Below are positions 52,001 to 57,734 of a stretch of 57,734 nucleotides of DNA, in pieces (position 1 is the stretch's first letter; each line of letters begins with the position of its first letter). The translations under genes were made by a program, and so were the position numbers. Source of the DNA: Bacillota bacterium (GTDB lineage Bacteria; Bacillota; Clostridia; Christensenellales; CAG-138); assembly GCA_023399275.1 (NCBI GenBank), contig JAEWQH010000038.1:1-57734 (forward strand), given 5' to 3'. Below the pieces are notes generated by a model. The model was not told where the DNA came from and did no database searches. It saw only the letters and a list, made by a program, of their open reading frames with translations.

Positions 52001-52888
52001 TCACTCGAGCAGTTGCCAGACGAGGTCCAAATCGACCCCTGCTTCCGCCGCGATCCATAGGATAGAGTCGTCCAGCAGTACGATCCCGTCGAATACCCCG
52101 TCCACCTTGTCGATCGCATAGTACATGGTCCTTCCGTCGAGCACCTGCCGCTGCTGAAACGAGCTGTTTGTACCATAGGATTGCGAGGTTCCGCCAAACC
52201 ACTCCTGCTGCACGACGAGGGCCTTTCCCTCGGCCGTGCGGTAAGTGGAGCGCAGTTCCTTGCCCGTATACGGAAAATTGGTCTCATACACCTCCACGAG
52301 CTCCAGCCGGTCGCTCTCCAGCGAGAAGGCATTCAGCGCATACGTCTCCTCAAACGCGGCTATGCTCTCGTAGTAGACGGGATCGCTCTCCAGCTCCTCC
52401 TCCGCGTCCGCACCGGCCGCTGCCTGCAGCTCCGCGGGCGACGACCCCGCCGTGACATAGCCGTGCTCCTCATAAAAACGTTTCTGCTCCGCCTGCCAGA
52501 TCTTCAACTGGCCGCCGCTTAGCCCGATCACATAGTCGAATATCCCGCTTGCGATGGCGCGCCCGGCAGGCACGAGCGTGAAAAACGCCACCGCGATCGC
52601 CAGCACCAACGCGGCAAATGCAAGCCGTCTGTGTCTGGCGAGTGCGCGCGTCAGTCCATGCAGCTTTCTGCGCATCCCCCCGTACTGAGCCGCTTCGAGC
52701 GCGCGGTGAAAGCCGCTCCACGCCTCCGCAGGCAGGGCGGACGCAGCCTCCGCCCGCATCAGCAGCGCACGCGCGGACACGCCACAGCGCGCAGCCAGCA
52801 GGGCGGCCTCCCGCTCGGAGCGGACAAACAGCCCGTCTATCCGGTACAGCCGGCTTCGAATATATGCGTCTGCCTTCTTCCGGTTCAA
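52001..52888 (-). CDS. Membrane-anchored anti-sigma-like protein
   Basis: 295 residues. A 90-residue cytoplasmic, Arg/Ala-rich domain, one membrane segment (89-107, FAALVLAIAVAFFTLVP), then an outside domain of about 185 residues resembling DUF4367-like sensor regions (TYRTAEGKALVVQQEWFGG). The start is a TTG with GAGGTGAT six nt upstream, 6 nt after the sigma gene. Sigma-adjacent single-pass proteins are usually anti-sigma factors; no zinc HxxxCxxC motif is seen, so the family is uncertain. Confidence 0.6.
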   Translation of the reverse strand: MNRKKADAYIRSRLYRIDGLFVRSEREAALLAARCGVSARALLMRAEAASALPAEAWSGFHRALEAAQYGGMRRKLHGLTRALARHRRLAFAALVLAIAVAFFTLVPAGRAIASGIFDYVIGLSGGQLKIWQAEQKRFYEEHGYVTAGSSPAELQAAAGADAEEELESDPVYYESIAAFEETYALNAFSLESDRLELVEVYETNFPYTGKELRSTYRTAEGKALVVQQEWFGGTSQSYGTNSSFQQRQVLDGRTMYYAIDKVDGVFDGIVLLDDSILWIAAEAGVDLDLVWQLLE

Positions 52889-52894
52889 GCGGAA

Positions 52895-53431
52895 TCACCT
52901 CGCCTTCAGTAAAAACAGCAGCGTCAGCGTCAGGAAGAGCGACTGCTCCGTCGCTTTTTTCATAAGTCTCGCCCGGATGCGCACAAACCGCTGGCTCAGT
53001 GTGTTCTTTCGAATACCCACCTTCCCGGCCACTTCGTCGAGCGAATAGCCGTCGAAGAAATAGAGATAAAACGCCTCGCGCATCTCGGGCGGATATGCCA
53101 CAAGCTCCCGCGCAAGCCAATCCAGCGCCGCATCGCCGACAACGCTCTCCTCAACGGAATCTCCGCCCGGCGCCTGCCAAAGCGTTTCAGGTTCGCAGGG
53201 GATCTCACGCCCGGCCTTCTTGAGCGCGTTGATGCGCGCGTTTCTCAGGCAAGTTCGAAAAAAAGCCGCCGGGTGCCGGATGCTGCCGGCCGGCCTGTCG
53301 TTTCGGGCGATCGCCTCCGCCAGATCCTGCATCAGATCCAGCGCGTCGTCCTCGTTTCGCGCCAGTTGAAACGCAACGCCAAGCAACGCCTGATACTGCG
53401 CAACGAATAGTTCGGAAAGCGTCTCTTGCAT
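52895..53431 (-). CDS. ECF-type RNA polymerase sigma factor
   Basis: 178 residues. Sigma region 2: YQALLGVAFQLARNEDDALD, DLAEAI and FFRTCLRNARINALKK. Region 4: PPEMREAFYLYFFDGYSLDE and VGIRKNTLSQRFVRIRARL as the helix-turn-helix. Start MQETLSELF is chosen over MSIM three codons up, because GGCGGGG is too close to the latter. Two-gene operon with the membrane protein downstream. Confidence 0.85.
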   Translation of the reverse strand: MQETLSELFVAQYQALLGVAFQLARNEDDALDLMQDLAEAIARNDRPAGSIRHPAAFFRTCLRNARINALKKAGREIPCEPETLWQAPGGDSVEESVVGDAALDWLARELVAYPPEMREAFYLYFFDGYSLDEVAGKVGIRKNTLSQRFVRIRARLMKKATEQSLFLTLTLLFLLKAR

Positions 53432-53493
53432 GATAGACATCCCCGCCCGGTGAAAATCGCGTATCGATGCCGCTACGCACACCGGTCTTTTGC

Positions 53494-53522
53494 ATCATAC
53501 CATCTTTCGCGGGCCGGGACAA
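53494..53522 (-). promoter_or_regulatory. Promoter of the sigma factor operon
   Basis: TTGTCC, 17-bp spacer, TATGAT, preceded by TGG to give an extended -10. Housekeeping type, so basal expression is expected. Confidence 0.6.
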
Positions 53523-53532
53523 AGCGCTTTCA
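53519..53532. promoter_or_regulatory. cre-like palindrome over the sigma promoter -35
   Basis: Reads TGAAAGCGCTTTGT on the minus strand, matching the CcpA site pattern TGWNANCGNTNWCA at nearly every position. It overlaps the -35 box, so catabolite repression of the sigma gene is possible. Confidence 0.5.
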
Positions 53533-53595
53533 TCCTAGTAGACAATCCCGGTGCTTCATCCGTGACAGTCCATTCACAAATTTTTCGCTTCACGC

Positions 53596-53621
53596 AAAAA
53601 CCCGGCGGATTGCCGGGCTTT
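53596..53621 (-). terminator. Terminator of the gltBD operon
   Basis: GCCCGGC... stem (CCCGGC/GCCGGG plus flanking A-U pairs) with a 5-nt loop, followed by TTTTT on the minus strand, about 25 nt after the gltD stop. Confidence 0.8.
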
Positions 53622-53646
53622 GTATGCCAAATCGCGTCCGTTTGCG

Positions 53647-55077
53647 CTAGACGCCCAGATACCGGGCCACCTCGTCCGCCGCGCGCACGGCGTCCGCGCT
53701 CGCGCGCACGACCAGACTCTGTCCGGTTCGCATATCCCCCGCGGCGAAGATGCCGGGGCGGGATGTCGCATAAGCGCCCTTGTCCAGCGTGATGTTCAGC
53801 GCGCCGGGCAGGTATGTCTCCGCGCCGACGAATCCCATGGCGATGAGCACGTCAGTCGCCGGTTGCCGGCGGATGGTGGACTCGATCTGCTTCGGCATGC
53901 GCCCGCGGTCGGTCGTCACCCACTCCACCTGCGCGGTGTCGATCGCGGTGACCCCGTTCTCCTCGTTGCCCACGATGGATACCGCCGTGATCTCAAACGA
54001 GCGCGGATCCTGACCGTAGAGCCAGATGGCCTCCTGCTGGCCGTAGTCTGTCTTGCACACGACCGGCCAGCGCGGCCAGGGGTTATCCACCGCGCGATAC
54101 TGCGGCGCGGGCGGCATGATCTCGAGCTGCACGACGGAGTTTGCGCCCATGCGGATGCTCGTCGCCACGCAGTCGTTGCCCGTGTCGCCGCCGCCGATGA
54201 CGACGACCTTCCTACCCGCGAGCGGCTTATCCTCGGTGTCCCTGCGCAGCACGCGCCGTGTCGCATCCGCCAAAAACGGCACCGCAAAGCGCACGCCCGG
54301 CAGATTCCGCCCGGTGACCGAGAGATCGCGCGGCTGACCCGCACCGCCGCAGAGCAGCACCGCGTCAAACGCATCGAGCGCCGAGACAGGCAGATCGCGG
54401 CCGACGTCGGTATTGCAGACAAACGTGATCCCCTCCTGCCGCAGTATCTCCACCCGCTGGCGCAGGCGCTCCTTCGGCAGCTTCATGTTTGGGATGCCAA
54501 ACATCAGCAGCCCGCCCGGCTCTTCGGATTTTTCAAACACCGTCACATCCACACCGCGCTGGTTGAGAAGGTGCGCCGCGGTCAGGCCCGCAGGGCCGGA
54601 GCCAACGATGGCCACGCGTTTCCCGACCCGCTCCTTCGGTGGACGCGGCACGACCCAGCCCTGTTCCCAAGCCATATCGCTGAGGAAACGCTCGATCTCG
54701 CGGATCGCGACCGGCTCGCCGTTCATCCCGCAGGTGCAGGAGCCTTCGCATAGCGCGGGGCACACGCGGGAGGTGCACTCGTGCAGCAGATTCGTCTTTT
54801 CGAGCCTGCGAAACGCGTCCTCAAAGTGGCCCGTATACGCCAGATGGTTCCATTCCGGTATCAGGTTGCCGAGGGTGCAGCCGGAACCGACGCCGCGCCA
54901 GCTTACGCCCGCGTGGCAAAACGGCACGCCGCAGTTCATGCACCTCGCCGCCTGCTCTCGAATCTCCGCCTCGCTCTGCGCGGGGTGAAACGCATCCCAG
55001 TTTTGGATGCGCTCCTGCGCGGGCAGTTCCTCCGCCGTATTGCGCTCATATTCTAAAAAACCGGTCAGTTTTCCCAT
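53647..55077 (-). CDS. gltD: Glutamate synthase (NADPH) small subunit
   Basis: 476 residues. Cysteine-rich N-terminus (RCMNCGVPFCHAG, GSGCTLGNLIPEWN) for two iron-sulfur clusters; FAD site IVGSGPAGLTAAHLL; NADPH site VIGGGDTGNDC; second FAD motif GIFAAGDMRTGQSLVV. Feeds electrons from NADPH to GltB. Lies 46 nt after gltB. Confidence 0.96.
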   Translation of the reverse strand: MGKLTGFLEYERNTAEELPAQERIQNWDAFHPAQSEAEIREQAARCMNCGVPFCHAGVSWRGVGSGCTLGNLIPEWNHLAYTGHFEDAFRRLEKTNLLHECTSRVCPALCEGSCTCGMNGEPVAIREIERFLSDMAWEQGWVVPRPPKERVGKRVAIVGSGPAGLTAAHLLNQRGVDVTVFEKSEEPGGLLMFGIPNMKLPKERLRQRVEILRQEGITFVCNTDVGRDLPVSALDAFDAVLLCGGAGQPRDLSVTGRNLPGVRFAVPFLADATRRVLRRDTEDKPLAGRKVVVIGGGDTGNDCVATSIRMGANSVVQLEIMPPAPQYRAVDNPWPRWPVVCKTDYGQQEAIWLYGQDPRSFEITAVSIVGNEENGVTAIDTAQVEWVTTDRGRMPKQIESTIRRQPATDVLIAMGFVGAETYLPGALNITLDKGAYATSRPGIFAAGDMRTGQSLVVRASADAVRAADEVARYLGV

Positions 55078-55123
55078 TTTCTCTTTCTCCTTCCGCTCGG
55101 ACCGCCGTATTCACCCGCCCGCA

Positions 55124-57734
55124 TCACACCGTCAGGTCGGGGAAATCCGGCTTGCCGCGCAGTGCCTCCCGCGCAGCCTCGAGCCCCTTGCCCGTCTTGA
55201 GCAGGAACGCGCGTTCGAGCATCTCGTCGCCCGACAGGCCCTCGCGCTCGGCAACGTCCATGGCATCCAGCATCTCGCGGTAATCGTGCGGCAGCACCTT
55301 GACGAACTTCGCGTGCGCAGCCGGCCATTTTTCGAGGATGCGCGCGGCGATCTTCGAACCGGTGTACTTCACGTGGTTCGTCAGGTGCCGGTGCAGCATC
55401 ACAAGATCGAGCGCATCGAGCGGATAGAGCGAGACCAGCTTTCGGTTGAGCATCCGCTCCAGGTTCCCGTCGTCGAGCACATATGCGATGCCGCCGCTCA
55501 TGCCGCTGGCAAAGTTGCGCCCGACCGGCCCGAGGATCACCACCGTTCCGCCGGTCATGTACTCGCAGCCGTGGTCTCCAACCCCCTCGCAGACGGCGAG
55601 CGCGCCGCTGTTGCGCACGCAGAAGCGTTCCCCCGCGCGCCCGGAAAGATACAGCTCTCCATCCGTCGCGCCAAAGAGCGCCACGTTTCCGGTGAGCAGG
55701 TTGTCCTTTGCCGACCAGCCCGCGTCCTCCGGCGCTTTTACGATGATGCGCGCGCCGCACAGCCCCTTGCCGAGGTAGTCGTTTGTATCTCCTACGATCG
55801 TGAGCTCGATGCCGGCCGTTGCAAACGCACCGAAGCTCTGCCCCGCCGTGCCGTTGAACTGGAAGCGCACGCGTCCATCCGGCAGCCTGCCGTATTCCTT
55901 GCTGATGAAGGCGGAGACGCGCGTGGCAACCGCGCGTTCGGTGTTGCGAATCGGCCGCTTGACCAGCGCGTCCCCCTGCTCCACAAGCGAACGCACCATG
56001 TCGTGGAAGAGGCGGTTGTGCTCGTCCTGCGCCGGCTTGAGATCTCGCCAGGGCAGCGGTTGGTCGCCGGGGATCAGCCCGCTTAGGTCCATGCCGTTTG
56101 TCTTGGGCGACTGCCTGATCTGCGCAAGGTGCCCCGCCATGCCCACCATCTGATCCACCGTCTGGAACCCCAGCTCCGCCATCTGTTCACGCAGGTTTTG
56201 CGCGAGGAAGCGCATGAGGTTGATCACATACTCCGGCTTACCGGTAAAGCGCGCGCGCAGCGCGGGGTTTTGCGTCGCCACGCCCACAGGGCAGGTGTCT
56301 AGGTTGCAAACCCGCATCATCACGCATCCGATCGAAACCAGCGGAAGCGTGGCAAAGCCAAACTCCTCTGCGCCAAGCAGCGCCGCAACGGCGATATCCC
56401 GCCCGGTCATGAGCTTGCCGTCGGTCTCCACGCGCACACGCCCGCGCAGGCCGTTGGCGATCAACGTCTGGTGCGTCTCGGCAAGGCCCAGCTCCCAGGG
56501 CAGCCCTGCGTGCTGGATGCTCGTGCGCGGGCTTGCGCCGGTTCCGCCGTCGTAGCCGGAGATGAGGATCACGTCCGCCCCGCCTTTGGCCACGCCGGCG
56601 GCGATGGTGCCAACCCCCGCCTCCGATACGAGCTTTACGTTGATGCGCGCTTCGGGATTCGCGTTTTTGAGGTCGAAGATCAACTGTGCCAGATCCTCGA
56701 TCGAGTAGATATCGTGATGCGGCGGCGGCGAGATCAGCCCCACGCCCGGCGTCGAGTGGCGCGTGCGTGCAACGCTGGGGTAGACCTTGCCTGCGGGCAG
56801 CTGCCCGCCTTCACCGGGCTTTGCGCCCTGCGCCATCTTGATCTGGATCTCCTTGGCGGAGGCGAGATACGGCCCCGTCACGCCGAAGCGGCCGGAGGCG
56901 ATCTGCTTGATTGCGCTGTTGCGCTCGGTAAAGTAGCGCTCCTGCGCCTCGCCGCCCTCGCCGGAGTTGCTCTTGCCACCGAGCCGGTTCATGGCCAGCG
57001 CGATGCACTCGTGCGCTTCCTTGCTGATGGAGCCGTAGCTCATCGCGCCCGTTTTAAAGCGGCGAACGATCTTCTCCACCGGCTCGACCTCCTCGATCGG
57101 GATCGGCCGGCAGTTGGTAAAGCCGAGCAGGTTGCGCAGCGAAACGGGCGCTTCGCTCTCCATGCGCCGCACGTATTCGCGAAAGAGCGAATAATCCCCT
57201 GTGCGCACCGCCGTCTGCAGCAGGTGAATCGTCTCGGGATTATAGAGGTGCCGCTCGCCGTCGCGCTTATATTGAAAGCGCCCGCCGGAGGGCAGCTCGT
57301 CGATGGGCGACTCCAGCGCCTCCCTGTGGCGCAGCAGCACCTCGCGCTCGATATCCTCCAGCGACATGCCGCCCACGCGTGTGACCGTGCCTGTGAAGAA
57401 GCGGTCCACCAGCTCCCGCGAAAGGCCAAGCGCCTCGAAAATCTGCGCGTTGTGATAGCCGTCCACGCAGGAGATGCCCATCTTGGACATCACCTTGAGG
57501 ATGCCGTGGTCATAGCCGTGGTAGACGTGCTCCATCGCCTCTTCGAGCGTAACGCCCTCGAGATATCCCTCGTCGTAGAGTGCCTCCACCGCCTCGTTGA
57601 CGCCCCGCAGGTGGACGCCCTTTGCGCCATAGCCCACGAGGCAGGCGACGTGGTGCACCTCACGCGGCTCGTAGCTATCCACGATCAGCGAGCAGCCGCC
57701 GCGCAGCCCCTTGCGGATCAGATGGTGATGCACG
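55124..57734 (-). CDS. gltB: Glutamate synthase large subunit (N-terminus off the window)
   Basis: At least 869 residues of the large subunit; the glutaminase domain lies beyond the window end. Visible parts: the central domain (LIVDSYEPREVHHVACLVGY), the FMN/synthase domain (GAMSYGSISKEAHECIALAM, AQGAKPGEGGQLP, SGYDGGTGASPRTS), the 3Fe-4S cysteines in CVMMRVCNLDTCPVGVATQN, and the GXGXG beta-helix domain at the C-terminus. Makes glutamate from glutamine and 2-oxoglutarate. Confidence 0.97.
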   Translation of the reverse strand, partial: VHHHLIRKGLRGGCSLIVDSYEPREVHHVACLVGYGAKGVHLRGVNEAVEALYDEGYLEGVTLEEAMEHVYHGYDHGILKVMSKMGISCVDGYHNAQIFEALGLSRELVDRFFTGTVTRVGGMSLEDIEREVLLRHREALESPIDELPSGGRFQYKRDGERHLYNPETIHLLQTAVRTGDYSLFREYVRRMESEAPVSLRNLLGFTNCRPIPIEEVEPVEKIVRRFKTGAMSYGSISKEAHECIALAMNRLGGKSNSGEGGEAQERYFTERNSAIKQIASGRFGVTGPYLASAKEIQIKMAQGAKPGEGGQLPAGKVYPSVARTRHSTPGVGLISPPPHHDIYSIEDLAQLIFDLKNANPEARINVKLVSEAGVGTIAAGVAKGGADVILISGYDGGTGASPRTSIQHAGLPWELGLAETHQTLIANGLRGRVRVETDGKLMTGRDIAVAALLGAEEFGFATLPLVSIGCVMMRVCNLDTCPVGVATQNPALRARFTGKPEYVINLMRFLAQNLREQMAELGFQTVDQMVGMAGHLAQIRQSPKTNGMDLSGLIPGDQPLPWRDLKPAQDEHNRLFHDMVRSLVEQGDALVKRPIRNTERAVATRVSAFISKEYGRLPDGRVRFQFNGTAGQSFGAFATAGIELTIVGDTNDYLGKGLCGARIIVKAPEDAGWSAKDNLLTGNVALFGATDGELYLSGRAGERFCVRNSGALAVCEGVGDHGCEYMTGGTVVILGPVGRNFASGMSGGIAYVLDDGNLERMLNRKLVSLYPLDALDLVMLHRHLTNHVKYTGSKIAARILEKWPAAHAKFVKVLPHDYREMLDAMDVAEREGLSGDEMLERAFLLKTGKGLEAAREALRGKPDFPDLTV

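Overview
The window (about 60% GC by eye, almost all coding) looks like the chromosome of a GC-rich Clostridia-type Firmicute, probably a carbohydrate-fermenting gut lineage. Grounds: the S10-spc-alpha ribosomal order, a KOW-domain RNA-binding gene between map and infA, zinc-binding (C+) forms of S4, S14, L24 and L36, AGGAGG-type ribosome binding sites, and a DUF4491 gene. The species cannot be named from the sequence alone.

Region 1 (1-16.4 kb, minus strand) is one uninterrupted S10-spc-alpha super-operon: rpsJ, rplCDWB, rpsS, rplV, rpsC, rplP, rpmC, rpsQ, rplNXE, rpsN, rpsH, rplFR, rpsE, rpmD, rplO, secY, adk, map, KOW gene, infA, rpmJ, rpsM, rpsK, rpsD, rpoA, rplQ. A good promoter (TTGCAA-17-TAGAAT) precedes rpsJ. 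Two proteins are unusual: L5 carries a 114-residue Ala/Lys/Glu-rich N-terminal extension, and L17 carries a charged insertion.

Region 2 (16.5-33.3 kb) is an L-rhamnose catabolic locus. One minus-strand block (rhaA, class II aldolase, rhaB, SrlD-like SDR, PHP protein, SorE-like dehydrogenase) breaks rhamnose down. A second minus-strand block (rhaM mutarotase, ABC transporter, arabinose/fucose-type isomerase) imports and prepares it. An AraC regulator is divergent from rhaM. A winged-helix protein of the AlkZ/YcaQ superfamily is divergent from rhaA.

Region 3 (33.3-44.8 kb, minus strand) is the most novel part. It is a sugar-acid-type operon with a complete ABC importer (binding protein, ATPase, two permeases), a metallo-beta-lactamase-fold lactonase-like protein, a Tm-1-like (UPF0261) ATP-binding protein, a RuBisCO-like protein, an RpiB-like isomerase, a second-type triosephosphate isomerase, a class II aldolase/decarboxylase and a GntR regulator. 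The pair of isomerases matches the known route L-erythrulose-1-P to D-erythrulose-4-P to D-erythrose-4-P. A RuBisCO-like enzyme could feed that route by decarboxylating a branched sugar-acid phosphate, as in D-apionate catabolism, but the usual DUF1537 kinase and oxidoisomerase are absent here. Transcription probably starts far upstream (TTGACT-17-TATATT at 44.78 kb), giving a leader of about 445 nt.

Region 4 (44.9-57.7 kb) holds an Ada-type DNA alkylation repair protein (minus); a plus-strand operon of two rhamnosyltransferase-like GT2 enzymes, rmlA, rmlD, rmlB, rmlC and a DUF4491 membrane protein (dTDP-L-rhamnose synthesis for a surface polysaccharide); an ECF-type sigma factor with a membrane-anchored partner (minus); and glutamate synthase gltD and gltB (minus; gltB cut by the window end). 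No tRNA, rRNA, CRISPR, insertion sequence or prophage gene was seen.
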